Assembly: GCA_005884465.1 (NCBI GenBank)
Contig: VAZH01000134.1
Location: 14,510 to 45,019, forward strand
Length of the DNA stretch: 30,510 nt
Reading direction: 5' to 3'
DNA from: Alphaproteobacteria bacterium
Lineage (GTDB): Bacteria; Pseudomonadota; Alphaproteobacteria; Rhizobiales; Xanthobacteraceae
The notes under the pieces were generated by a model, which was not told the DNA's origin, did no database searches, and saw nothing but the letters and a program-made list of their open reading frames with translations. This document shows, one piece after another, positions 1 through 8,359 of the stretch (positions are counted from its first letter, which is position 1; each line of letters begins with the position of its first letter). The position numbers were made by a program, and so were the translations under genes.

Positions 1-1297
1 CGACGAACAACCCGCTGACATAGTCCTGTTCGAGCAGCGCCTTGACCGTGCGTTCCGCGAGCTTCTTGCCCTTGTTCGGCAGGTAGATCAGGTCCGATCC
101 ACCGTTGGTGGCGACCACCAGATCGGGCTTTGCGGGATCCTGCCCGAGCACGCCGTTTCCGGCCTTGGGATGAGTATTTTCGGCAATGCGCGCATTCTTG
201 TCGTTCGGATCGAACAGAGGCAGGTTGAGCGCTTTGGCAAGATCGATCGCGAGAAATCCCATGGGGAGGAACTCCTTGGGCGTATCCTCGTAACTGGCTT
301 TCGCCGCAGGACTGGTCTTGCTTTCCTTTGAAATCGTCGAGAAGCCGTGGTCGGCGGCGATCATGATGTTGGTGGTAGCGGCAAGGCCGAGATCGTCGAG
401 CGCCTTTCGCAACTGCGCCAGGTTGTTGTCGGCATTCTTGATGCTGGCGAGCGAAGTCGGGCCGTTGATGCCGGGCGTCAGGGTGTTGAGGCTGTCGCCC
501 GTATTGTGCTGGGTGCCATCGGGATCGCGCGACCAGAACACCAGCACGAACGGTTTTTTGCGCTCCTTGAACATCGGCAGCACAATCTTGCTCGCGGCGT
601 CGGCGAAATAGGCCTGCTGCGCGGTATTGGGCACCAGGGTGCCCGGCGTCCTGGCGTCGCCGGACTTGCCGTTGTCGCCGCGCGAGGGTGCCGTCAGCGG
701 AAGACCGGCTTTTGTCAATGCAGCTCTCATTTCCTCCGACAGCGGAACGCCGTTCTTGCCGCCGGTAGAATCGTCGATCACGATTGAATGAAGACCAGGG
801 CGATCGGCGCGGTCGGTGTGGTCGAACAGCAGCGTCGGCCCGACCTTGCCAATGGCCGCGGTCGAAAAACCCTTGGCGCGCGCCATCTTCAATATGGTTT
901 CTTCATTGAGATAGTCGCCGCCGAAATGCTCATCGACATCGGCCAATACAGCGTTGTTCTCGATGAAGGGCACGACGGTATCGCCGGCGGGCGCGGAGGG
1001 ATAACCGGTATAGATCGTGTTGCTGAATGTTCCGGTATCGCCGAGATAGTGGCCGGTTGCCATGCCCGAGGCATTGGCCATGGTGAAGGTCGGAAACAGC
1101 GAATGCGGGTTCTTGAAATTGACGCCCTTGTCGCGGAGATCGGCCATTGCCGGCGCGGTTTCGGGCGTGACCTTCAATGCGCGCAATCCGTCGGGAATAA
1201 ACAGGATCATATTGTGCGGCGTGCCGTTCTGGGCAAGCGCCGTGCCGACGGACAGCACCGCCAGGCCAGCCGATAGCAACAGGATTGAGCGGCGCAT
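1..1297 (-). CDS. Exported type I phosphodiesterase / alkaline phosphatase family protein (3' end beyond window)
   Basis: The gene reads leftward off the window edge, so the C-terminus is missing; 432 codons are present. Residues 1-22 form a signal peptide ending in TALA, so the enzyme is probably periplasmic. The core matches the alkaline-phosphatase superfamily branch of nucleotide pyrophosphatases/phosphodiesterases. It has a first metal-ligand motif FIPDG (Asp36), a nucleophile segment FPTFTMANASG (probable Thr72, followed by ATGHY), a later metal-site segment SRDPDGTQHNTGD and a further ADHGFS motif. These enzymes hydrolyse phosphodiester or phosphomonoester bonds using two metal ions; the substrate cannot be told here. 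The ATG at 1297 is preceded by a strong GGGGGAG ribosome binding site 6 nt upstream. It lies downstream of the nuclease gene on the same strand with a 76-base gap holding a repeat motif. Family assignment is firm, substrate unknown. Confidence 0.85.
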   Translation of the reverse strand, partial: MRRSILLLSAGLAVLSVGTALAQNGTPHNMILFIPDGLRALKVTPETAPAMADLRDKGVNFKNPHSLFPTFTMANASGMATGHYLGDTGTFSNTIYTGYPSAPAGDTVVPFIENNAVLADVDEHFGGDYLNEETILKMARAKGFSTAAIGKVGPTLLFDHTDRADRPGLHSIVIDDSTGGKNGVPLSEEMRAALTKAGLPLTAPSRGDNGKSGDARTPGTLVPNTAQQAYFADAASKIVLPMFKERKKPFVLVFWSRDPDGTQHNTGDSLNTLTPGINGPTSLASIKNADNNLAQLRKALDDLGLAATTNIMIAADHGFSTISKESKTSPAAKASYEDTPKEFLPMGFLAIDLAKALNLPLFDPNDKNARIAENTHPKAGNGVLGQDPAKPDLVVATNGGSDLIYLPNKGKKLAERTVKALLEQDYVSGLFV

Positions 1298-1352
1298 GAA
1301 TATCTCCCCCAAGAAGCGAATTTGCGGCCCTTCGGCCGAGGCCTTTCTTTAG

Positions 1353-1385
1353 TTTTGCTATGCGACGGATTTGTTACATCGGTCC
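1353..1385. repeat. Short intergenic repeat, copy A
   Basis: This 33-base stretch matches 6026-6058 at 28 of 33 positions, and its GATTTGTTACATCGG core recurs exactly at 19352-19366. It can form an imperfect hairpin (GACGGAT against ATCGGTC). It overlaps the stop codon of the thermonuclease-like gene and lies 55 bases upstream of the phosphodiesterase start. Function is unknown. Confidence 0.5.
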
Positions 1386-2126
1386 CCGGTCGGTCGCGCG
1401 ACAATTATACGCCTTCCGAAAGCCTGCGGCTTGGGCATCTTCCTCAGAGCAAAACCAGCGATCCGGCTTGGTGAGAGCAGGGTAACTACGGCACGCCTGC
1501 AGGTGATAGACGCCCACATTGCCGGTGACGCGGGCACGCACCGCAAATTTACCCTTGATGCTGCAACCCGACGGCATAGCGGGTTCATCCGGGAAGAGCA
1601 CCGCGCGGATCTCGCGATCTTTGTCAGTCCTGCACGATTCGCCCAATAAGGCGCCGTCCTTTCGGCCCCAGCGAAATTCCTGGGGGGCTACAAAGCAGCC
1701 TTTCCAAAGTCCCCGGCGATTGTCTTTCGCGGCGGCCTCGTCTTCCCTGAATCGTCCTCTTGCATAAGGCTCAAAATTCAACGCAAGACCCTGACGAACA
1801 AGAAGCTGATTTAAACTGGCGCTTTCGCCCTCGACGGTGCAAATGCCGATATGTCGTTTTTTGTAGGTTGTACCCAAGCCGAGGTCCTCACAGCGCACCT
1901 GGCGGCCGCCAATCAAGTTGGCCAGTTGATCCCGGGCTTCAACGCCGCAGGGCCACGGGTCGGCATGCTCGTCGATGCATATCTGGTCCAGCTCCGGCGC
2001 GTCGATTCCGTCGAGCCTGTAAGTCACATCGGCTAGCTGGACCGTGCCGCCATCCCTGACGATGGTGCCGGCGGCCCAGCCTTGGCTCGCCGAGAGGACC
2101 GCCAGTATCAATATGGAAAAACGCAT
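1374..2126 (-). CDS. Exported thermonuclease-fold (SNase-like) protein
   Basis: A 250-residue protein with a signal peptide (residues 1-18, ending GWA) followed by a staphylococcal-nuclease-like OB-fold domain at about 20-145. Visible family motifs are [10 protein letters not shown] (Arg37, Asp42 and Glu45, matching the catalytic Arg35/Asp40/Glu43 region of the Staphylococcus enzyme), YKKRHIG (Arg91, likely the second catalytic arginine), and LVRQGLAL followed by [14 protein letters not shown]. The usual DGDT calcium motif reads DGGT (residues 25-28), so one acidic metal ligand appears to be lost. Residues from about 150 form a Cys-containing C-terminal extension of unknown function. It would act on nucleic acid in the periplasm or outside the cell if active. 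No clear ribosome binding site precedes the ATG; the signal peptide supports this start. Confidence 0.85.
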   Translation of the reverse strand: MRFSILILAVLSASQGWAAGTIVRDGGTVQLADVTYRLDGIDAPELDQICIDEHADPWPCGVEARDQLANLIGGRQVRCEDLGLGTTYKKRHIGICTVEGESASLNQLLVRQGLALNFEPYARGRFREDEAAAKDNRRGLWKGCFVAPQEFRWGRKDGALLGESCRTDKDREIRAVLFPDEPAMPSGCSIKGKFAVRARVTGNVGVYHLQACRSYPALTKPDRWFCSEEDAQAAGFRKAYNCRATDRGPM

Positions 2127-2341
2127 CGATGGTGTCGCCGTTGCAAACGGAGAAGTTGGTGACCCATTTCTTGCATATCAAACAGATTTCGCGCTACCCA
2201 AAATGCCAGGGCATAGGTCCGCATCGTGATCGCTGATTATCAAGTGGGCGAAACAATTGGTAACATCAGGGGCGGGAAGCGGACTCCTGGTGAGCGGTAA
2301 TGACTTTACCCGATTAAGTTGTGCAGATACGGTCCCGGATA

Positions 2342-3376
2342 ATGTCGAAAACCATTTTGCTGATCCCTTCATGCCAGCCGACCGTCCTGTGTTGCGAGTT
2401 GCTGGAGGAGCTGCGTCGGATCGATCTCACGCCGATCGTCATTGTCGACGACGGAAGTGGTCTGGCATACCAAGAGCTGTTTCAGCGTGCCAGCCGGGTT
2501 GCCGACACGGTGGTGCTGACGAACGCTGTCAACCTGGGCAAAGGCGCCGCACTCAAGCATGGAATGAACCACATCCTGGTGAACTATCCCGACTGTATCG
2601 GCATAGTCACCGCCGACGGCGACGGTCAGCATTCCGTGGGTGACATCTTGAAGGTTGCAGACGAGCTGCAAGCTTGCCCTACCGAGGCGGTATTAGGTTC
2701 CCGTGATTTCAAGCGCGATGTCCCGCTGCGGAGCAAGCTCGGCAACATCATTTCGCGCTACGTTTATCGCTTCCTGATAGGCCTCAATTTATCTGACACG
2801 CAGACAGGCTTGCGAGGAATACCCCGACGGTTGATGGAATTGAGTCTCAGTATCCGATCGAACCGGTACGAATTTGAGACCGAACAGATCATCACTGCAA
2901 AGGCCGCCAATTTCAAATTCAGGGAAGTGCCAATCCGGACCGTTTACATTGACGACAATCGCGGATCGCACTTTAACCCGATCCTTGATTCATTTCGAAT
3001 CTACTTCGTGCTGTTGCGATACGCGATATCAAGCCTCGCGACGGCGCTCGCGGATTTCCTGACATTCTACATACTGACGGCCAATGGAATGCCGGTACTC
3101 GGCGCCAACATGTCCGCGCGCGCAGTTGCGTTATGGATTCAATTCATGCTGCTCAAGAGGTACGTCTTCAAGAGCAAAGCCGGATTGTCGATCTTTGCGG
3201 CCTATGTCGCTTACGTGTTTTTCACTGGCTACGTGTCATCTGCGATGCAGGTGCAGTTTACCGAGCAAGTCGTGAACTCACCTCTGCTGGCCAAGATCGT
3301 CGTCGAACTGCTGATCTGGATTTTTAACTTCATGTTCTTGCGCGACATCATTTTTCGCAGATGGAGCGAGGCTTGA
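2342..3376 (+). CDS. GT2 glycosyltransferase fused to a GtrA-like membrane domain
   Basis: A 344-residue bifunctional protein. Residues 1-220 are a family 2, DPM1/GtrB-like glycosyltransferase: VDDGSG (35-40), NLGKGAALKHG (64-74), the ADGDGQH metal/nucleotide motif (91-97) and SDTQTGLRG (151-159). Residues 226-344 contain about four hydrophobic segments typical of GtrA (PF04138), the putative flippase for polyprenyl-linked sugars. In families with separate proteins, GtrB loads a sugar on undecaprenyl phosphate and GtrA helps to translocate it; here both steps seem to sit on one chain. The ATG at 2342 is preferred over the in-frame GTG at 2321 because the first beta strand starts immediately after it. 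The downstream methyltransferase overlaps the end by 16 bases, suggesting cotranslation. Codon use is less GC-biased than in the metabolic genes nearby. Confidence 0.88.
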   Translation: MSKTILLIPSCQPTVLCCELLEELRRIDLTPIVIVDDGSGLAYQELFQRASRVADTVVLTNAVNLGKGAALKHGMNHILVNYPDCIGIVTADGDGQHSVGDILKVADELQACPTEAVLGSRDFKRDVPLRSKLGNIISRYVYRFLIGLNLSDTQTGLRGIPRRLMELSLSIRSNRYEFETEQIITAKAANFKFREVPIRTVYIDDNRGSHFNPILDSFRIYFVLLRYAISSLATALADFLTFYILTANGMPVLGANMSARAVALWIQFMLLKRYVFKSKAGLSIFAAYVAYVFFTGYVSSAMQVQFTEQVVNSPLLAKIVVELLIWIFNFMFLRDIIFRRWSEA

Positions 3377-4005
3377 AACCGGCGCGTACCGATTGGGATA
3401 GCTATTACGCAAGGCCCTACAGGACCGCGTCGCTGACCCGAAAATATACGGCGTCTGTTTTGGTGGACCTGCTGCGCAATCACGGCGGAGTGGGCGCAGC
3501 GATCCTGGAATTTGGCGGCGCCAACAGCTGCTTCATTGAGCAGATTCTGGACGAGATAGCGCCTGCGCGATACGATATCGTCGACAATAATCAGCTCGGG
3601 CTCGATTTGCTGAAGTGCCGCTATCCCCGCGATCAGCGTGTCTCCGTCATACGAGGCGACGTGCTCTCAATGCATGAGCCCGAACGCTTGTACGACATTG
3701 TTTTCAGCGTTGGCTTGATCGAACACTTTGATCCCGCGGGAACCGCCCGCGCGGTTGCGGCGCATTTTAGCTACCTGCGGCCGGGCGGCACGGCGATCAT
3801 CACCTTTCCCACGCCGACCTGGCTTTATCGCGCGGTGCGAAGCCTCGCCGAAGCAACCAGCAACTGGATTTTTCACGATGAGCGTCCGCTTCGGCTGGCC
3901 GAGTTCGAAAGCGCGATTGCGAATTTGGGCCGGGTGGAATCCGCGCGTATTCTGTGGCCTCTGATTCTGACGCAATATTGCGTCGTGGTGCGCAAGTTTC
4001 CCTGA
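3361..4005 (+). CDS. Class I SAM-dependent methyltransferase
   Basis: A 214-residue soluble protein with the order of a Rossmann-fold methyltransferase: a motif I region ILEFGGANSCF (about 48-58, glycine-poor compared with the usual E/DxGxGxG), an acidic residue ending strand 2 (YDIVDNN), VIRGDVL, the strand-4 segment YDIVFSVGLIEHF and the post-motif LRPGGTAIITFPTP. It resembles methyltransferases found with glycosyltransferases in surface polysaccharide or lipid-sugar modification. Its ATG lies inside the end of the GT2-GtrA gene in another frame, so the two are probably translationally coupled and act in one pathway. The acceptor molecule is not evident. It converges with the large membrane protein gene, leaving only 17 bases between the stop codons. 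Confidence 0.8.
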   Translation: MERGLKPARTDWDSYYARPYRTASLTRKYTASVLVDLLRNHGGVGAAILEFGGANSCFIEQILDEIAPARYDIVDNNQLGLDLLKCRYPRDQRVSVIRGDVLSMHEPERLYDIVFSVGLIEHFDPAGTARAVAAHFSYLRPGGTAIITFPTPTWLYRAVRSLAEATSNWIFHDERPLRLAEFESAIANLGRVESARILWPLILTQYCVVVRKFP

Positions 4006-4022
4006 GCTTGCGCTAGATCGGG

Positions 4023-5792
4023 TCATGGGCTCGATGCGAGCAACTCCATGCCGTTGCCCTCGATCGTCTTCTTCAGCCCCCGCGCCTCGGCATAGGCCGC
4101 TATAAAACGCAAGATGGATGGATGAGTACGTTCGGGCGGGTAAAAGATGCTCGTGCATCCGGCCGTTTCATTGAAACGATTTACCAGCGCCTCGTTCAAC
4201 GGTTCGGTGAAAAAGAAGAATCGCATTTGACCGCGAAACGGCTGCAAGGCGGAAATTGTGGCAATATAGCCATCCGCGCTGAAAATCGCACATCCGCGAT
4301 GCAGCAGCTTCGCTATACTCTGATTGAGTTCAAATCCGGGGCCACCGCGCAGCTGGTCGGTTGCGAACCGCCCTTTCAGGTGGGCATCGTCTTGCGCCAA
4401 AGTCAGCGTCAGCGCCACAGCCATGGCAGCGAGCCCGCCGGCGACAGCGCCGTCAGGCACGGTCCATCGCGGTTTGCTTGCTGCAACCGATTTCACCGGC
4501 CAGCGCCGCGCCAGCGCATACAGCGGAATGGAAGCGCTTATCAATAGCAGGCCTAGCAGGTTACGGAGATCGTAACTTGCGGTATTTGCCCACAGCCAAA
4601 ATCCGATGAACAGGGGCAGCGCCAACCACCGAATGCGCGGTACGAAAGGAGCGAGTACCAGGCCGGCGAAAACCATTATCCGAAATGCAAGCGTAAGATT
4701 TGATTTCAGGCGAGCTGCCGCGTTGGAAAGCCTGTCGGACAGCTCAGAGACCGGATAGTTCGGCATCGATCGTCCGCCAAGATGCGAGTAATTTAGAGCA
4801 TAAGCAATCACAAAGCACGACAACAACAGGCCCGCGACAAGAAAAAACCTGTTCCTTGCTTTCCGATCAAGATATCTGGCGGCATCGGTGCAAATTCCGA
4901 CCATGACCGCGATTGCGAACAGGCCGTATATGGGCTTCGTCGCCGCGGCGATCGATACAAGACAGAGCGAGATCAACGCGGCGATGATATTCTCTCGATC
5001 GAATCGACCTTCAGGAGCGTTCGCAGTAAACAGCGCTACACCGCAAAATGCGAAAATCGCAGCGACCCAGTCCGGGAAGCCTTCCTGCAAGGTAGACCTC
5101 AGCCAGGGCTCCTGAATCTCAGCCACTAGCCAGACGAACACGAAGCCCGGCAGCAGGACGTGCCATCGGCTGATGCGCCCGAGGTTCATCGCGTTCAAGG
5201 CGATCGGGACGATTAGCCAAACGATGTAGATGTAGAAAGCGAAGTACTGTTCGGGAGAGCCCGTGAAGATGTAGGTGACGGCCCAGATGGTCGGCACAAA
5301 CTGGGGATATCCAAGGGAGGCGGTTGGGAACAAGCCCTGAGACCAGATCAAGGCCCAGACGTTCCAGCTGACGGAGACGTCGCCTCCCTGGAAGATATTT
5401 GGAACACCATGCTTCCAGACGTTGATGTAGGCAAGACTGAGAACGACGAGGCTAAGGAGCAGCCAACCGAGATCTGACCGGAGGACAACTGATCGACCAC
5501 GCAACACTGGCGTCGTCGATTCGGTTGTTTCCTTTACTTTTGCAAAGACCAGAATTGCGATCAGCACGGCGGTTGCGGCGCGATACGCGTACAAAGGATT
5601 GACATGTAACGCGGCAATCAGCGTTACGAAAAGATGGTTGGCCGTCAGGCTGCCCAGGAAGACGACGAACCAGCGTTGCGGAAAGCTGGGAATATCGAAG
5701 AAGCGGACAAACACCACACCCGGAAGAACAAAAACGAAAAATATCGCCAGCAACCCGTTAAAATAGATGGGTGCAAAACCAATGAGCCCCAA
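4023..5792 (-). CDS. Polytopic membrane protein, GT-C glycosyltransferase-like
   Basis: A 589-residue protein with about 11-13 hydrophobic segments across residues 1-475 and a soluble C-terminal tail of about 110 residues (from QDDAHLKGRF). This layout resembles GT-C type, polyprenyl-sugar-dependent glycosyltransferases and related surface-polymer membrane proteins. No signature motif proves catalysis, although the loop after the early transmembrane segments has acidic and aromatic residues (FQGGDVSVSWNVWALIWSQG). It converges on the GT2-GtrA/methyltransferase pair, and the plausible link is that this enzyme uses the lipid-linked sugar made there; that is inference from position. The start is TTG, supported by GGGGGAAG at 5797-5804 and the absence of a better start. 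Confidence 0.65.
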   Translation of the reverse strand: MGLIGFAPIYFNGLLAIFFVFVLPGVVFVRFFDIPSFPQRWFVVFLGSLTANHLFVTLIAALHVNPLYAYRAATAVLIAILVFAKVKETTESTTPVLRGRSVVLRSDLGWLLLSLVVLSLAYINVWKHGVPNIFQGGDVSVSWNVWALIWSQGLFPTASLGYPQFVPTIWAVTYIFTGSPEQYFAFYIYIVWLIVPIALNAMNLGRISRWHVLLPGFVFVWLVAEIQEPWLRSTLQEGFPDWVAAIFAFCGVALFTANAPEGRFDRENIIAALISLCLVSIAAATKPIYGLFAIAVMVGICTDAARYLDRKARNRFFLVAGLLLSCFVIAYALNYSHLGGRSMPNYPVSELSDRLSNAAARLKSNLTLAFRIMVFAGLVLAPFVPRIRWLALPLFIGFWLWANTASYDLRNLLGLLLISASIPLYALARRWPVKSVAASKPRWTVPDGAVAGGLAAMAVALTLTLAQDDAHLKGRFATDQLRGGPGFELNQSIAKLLHRGCAIFSADGYIATISALQPFRGQMRFFFFTEPLNEALVNRFNETAGCTSIFYPPERTHPSILRFIAAYAEARGLKKTIEGNGMELLASSP

Positions 5793-5796
5793 ATCA

Positions 5797-5804
5797 CTTC
5801 CCCC
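5797..5804 (-). promoter_or_regulatory. Ribosome binding site deciding a TTG start
   Basis: On the minus strand this reads GGGGGAAG, four bases before TTG at 5792-5790. It supports translation of the membrane protein from this non-ATG codon. Confidence 0.6.
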
Positions 5805-6025
5805 AATTGAGCGTGCGTCTTAGCTCTTTTTTACTGGGCCACAAACAATAGCAAGCAGGCATTTTGGGGTTGGTTCTGCGATGCGGAATCGGCGGAATTA
5901 TGCTGGCGCAACCACGCTTCGAAAAGCGGGCGACCGCCATCCCCAGCGCCACACCGCGACCTTCATATGTATGGACGGTCCCCCAGGGCAGATTTCGACT
6001 CAAATCAGCCGTTGCCTCCGCTTGA

Positions 6026-6058
6026 TTTTGCTATACGACGGAATTGTTACGTCCGTCG
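6026..6058. repeat. Short intergenic repeat, copy B, with perfect hairpin
   Basis: 28 of 33 positions match 1353-1385. Within it, CGACGGA (6036-6042) and TCCGTCG (6052-6058) form a perfect 7-bp inverted repeat around a 9-base loop. It ends 52 bases before the pccA start, so it could be a regulator site, a 5' leader structure or a small mobile repeat. Confidence 0.55.
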
Positions 6059-6110
6059 CCGCGTGCCAGATTGCCCCTGACCCCCGCCTAAAGGTTGCAA
6101 GTAAGCCAGC

Positions 6111-8126
6111 ATGTTCAAACGAATTCTGATCGCGAATCGGGGCGAGATCGCCTGCCGGATCATCAAGACTGCCCGCCGGATGGGGATAGAGACGGTCGCG
6201 GTCTATTCCGAGGCCGACCGTGACGCCCTTCACGTCGAAATGGCGGATGAAGCGGTCCTGATTGGACCGCCGGCTGCGGCCGAGAGCTATCTGTCGATGG
6301 AAAAGATCATCGAGGCCTGCCGCAAGACCGGCGCGCAAGCCGTGCATCCGGGCTACGGTTTCCTGTCCGAACGCGAAGCGTTTCCGCGCGCGCTTGAAGC
6401 GGCGGGGATCGTCTTCATCGGACCCAATCCTGGCGCCATCGCCGCGATGGGCGACAAGATCGAGTCCAAAAAGGCCGCCGCGAAGGCAAAAGTCTCGACG
6501 GTGCCGGGCCACCTCGGCGTGATCGAGGACGCAAAGCACGCGGTGAAGATCGCCGAGCAGATCGGCTATCCCGTGATGATCAAGGCTTCTGCCGGCGGCG
6601 GCGGCAAGGGGATGCGGATCGCGCATTCCACTTCCGAAGTCGCCGAAGGGTTTGGTCTCGCCAAGGCCGAAGCCAAGTCGTCGTTCGGCGACGACCGGGT
6701 TTTCATCGAGAAATTCATCGTCGATCCCCGCCACATCGAGATTCAGGTGTTAGGGGACAAGCATGGCAACGTGATCCATCTCGGTGAGCGCGAATGTTCG
6801 ATCCAGCGCCGCAATCAGAAGGTGATCGAGGAAGCGCCGTCGCCGCTATTGGACGAGACCACCCGCCGCAAGATGGGCGAGCAGGCGGTCGCGCTTGCCA
6901 AAGCCGTGAACTACGATTCGGCCGGCACCGTCGAATTCGTCGCCGGCCAGGACAAGAGCTTTTATTTTCTCGAGATGAACACGCGGCTGCAGGTCGAGCA
7001 CCCCGTCACCGAATTGATCACCGGCATCGATCTGGTCGAGCAGATGATCCGCGTGGCGGCCGGCGAGAAGCTGTCGCTTTCGCAAAAGGACGTCACGCTG
7101 ACCGGATGGGCGTTGGAGACGCGGGTCTACGCGGAAGACCCGTTCCGCAACTTCCTGCCCTCGATCGGTCGGCTGATAAAATATCGCCCGCCGCTCGAGA
7201 GCAGCATCGACGGCATCACGGTTCGCAACGATACCGGCGTGCAGGAAGGTGGTGAGATCTCGATCTATTACGATCCGATGATCGCCAAGCTTGTCACGCA
7301 TGCGCCTTCGCGCGCCGCGGCAATAGAGGCACAGGCGACCGCGCTTGATTCATTCTACGTCGATGGCATCCGCCATAACATTCCGTTCCTGTCAGCGCTG
7401 ATGCATCATCCGCGCTGGCGCGAGGGCAAACTTTCCACCGGCTTCATATCGGAGGAATTTCCGAAAGGCTTTGCGGTTGGTGCGCCCGAAGGCGAGATCG
7501 CGCGCCGGCTCGCGGCAGTCGGGGCCGCGATCGATCATGTGCTCGGCGAGCGCAAGCGGCAGATTTCCGGCCAGATGAGCGGCCGGCTGGTCCAGCGCGA
7601 GCGCCGCCGCGCGGTTTGGCTGGAGCGCAACGAAATCGCGCTCGATATCGCGCGTGACGCCGACGGCATCGCGGTGCGCTTTATTGGCGCCGACGGCACA
7701 TCAGGCAACCCACATCATCTGGTCTCGCCTTGGACGCCGGGCGAAGCGGTGTGGCAGGGGACCATCGACGGCCATTTGGTGGCCGTGCAGGTGCGCCCGA
7801 TCGCAAATGGCTTCCGCCTCGCGCATCAAGGCTTTGAAGTCGCGGTCCAGGTCTTCACCGATTCGGAGGCCGCGGCGGCACGGCTGATGCCGGTTACGAC
7901 CGCGGCCGACAGCGGCAAGAAACTGCTGTGTCCGATGCCCGGGTTGGTGGTGTCCATCGCGGTTGCCGAGGGCCAGGAGGTCAAGGCCGGCGAAACGTTG
8001 GCCGTGGTGGAAGCGATGAAAATGCAGAACGTGCTGCGCGCCGAGCGGGACGGCATGGTCAAGAAGATACACGCCGCTCCCGGCGCGACGCTGGCGGTTG
8101 ACGCGCTGATTCTCGAATTCGCGTAG
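6111..8126 (+). CDS. pccA: Acetyl/propionyl-CoA carboxylase, biotin carboxylase/BCCP subunit
   Basis: 671 residues, the usual length for PccA. It starts with the biotin carboxylase N-terminal motif KRILIANRGEIACRI, followed by the ATP-grasp glycine loop KASAGGGGKGMRIA, the GERECSIQRRNQK segment, and EMNTRLQVEHPVTE in the active site. A linker/BT domain spans roughly 450-590. The C-terminal biotinyl domain has EAMKMQN, with Lys637 the biotin attachment site. The subunit carboxylates its own biotin with ATP and bicarbonate and passes CO2 to a PccB-type subunit, which makes methylmalonyl-CoA from propionyl-CoA. No pccB is present here, so the partner must be encoded elsewhere. Acetyl- or other acyl-CoA specificity cannot be excluded, because that is set by the beta subunit. 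Confidence 0.93.
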   Translation: MFKRILIANRGEIACRIIKTARRMGIETVAVYSEADRDALHVEMADEAVLIGPPAAAESYLSMEKIIEACRKTGAQAVHPGYGFLSEREAFPRALEAAGIVFIGPNPGAIAAMGDKIESKKAAAKAKVSTVPGHLGVIEDAKHAVKIAEQIGYPVMIKASAGGGGKGMRIAHSTSEVAEGFGLAKAEAKSSFGDDRVFIEKFIVDPRHIEIQVLGDKHGNVIHLGERECSIQRRNQKVIEEAPSPLLDETTRRKMGEQAVALAKAVNYDSAGTVEFVAGQDKSFYFLEMNTRLQVEHPVTELITGIDLVEQMIRVAAGEKLSLSQKDVTLTGWALETRVYAEDPFRNFLPSIGRLIKYRPPLESSIDGITVRNDTGVQEGGEISIYYDPMIAKLVTHAPSRAAAIEAQATALDSFYVDGIRHNIPFLSALMHHPRWREGKLSTGFISEEFPKGFAVGAPEGEIARRLAAVGAAIDHVLGERKRQISGQMSGRLVQRERRRAVWLERNEIALDIARDADGIAVRFIGADGTSGNPHHLVSPWTPGEAVWQGTIDGHLVAVQVRPIANGFRLAHQGFEVAVQVFTDSEAAAARLMPVTTAADSGKKLLCPMPGLVVSIAVAEGQEVKAGETLAVVEAMKMQNVLRAERDGMVKKIHAAPGATLAVDALILEFA

Positions 8127-8129
8127 CAC

Positions 8130-8302
8130 CGTCATTCCGGGACGATGCCAACGGGTCCGCGCATGGCGCGGCCCGATGACAGGCTCCGCATTAAGCCCGG
8201 AATCCAAGGATTCCCCGATGTGCCATTGCACATCCAAGGTCTGGTGCTAGCACCATCCTGGAAGTCTTGGATTGCTTCGTTGCTTCGCTCCTCGCAATGA
8301 CG
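8130..8302. repeat. REP-like intergenic repeat (Bradyrhizobium type)
   Basis: The stretch opens with cgtcattccgg and closes with cgcaatgacg, giving inverted ends of cgtcatt/aatgacg. Inside are cggaatccaaggattcc and a tggattgcttcg...cttcgctcctcgc block. I recognise these words as an abundant dispersed non-coding repeat in Bradyrhizobium and relatives. It follows the pccA stop by 3 bases and may end or stabilise that transcript. No convincing protein is encoded. Confidence 0.7.
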
Positions 8303-8359
8303 ACAAATACGGTCTGGTTCCGTTGGCTGCATTTCGAGTGACACATTAAGGATTTCACG

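Larger units (their letters stand above)
5793..6110. other. Divergent intergenic region before pccA
   Basis: 318 bases between the divergent membrane-protein gene and pccA. Short open frames exist on both strands but have no ribosome binding site or recognisable protein. The region holds the hairpin-forming repeat copy B (6026-6058) and should contain both promoters; I cannot assign -35/-10 boxes with confidence. Confidence 0.5.

Noticed and set aside
6000..6734. 244-codon minus-strand frame over the start of pccA
   Set aside because: Composition (His, Arg, Asp and Gly rich) is a mirror of the pccA codons, and it has no recognisable domain or start signal.
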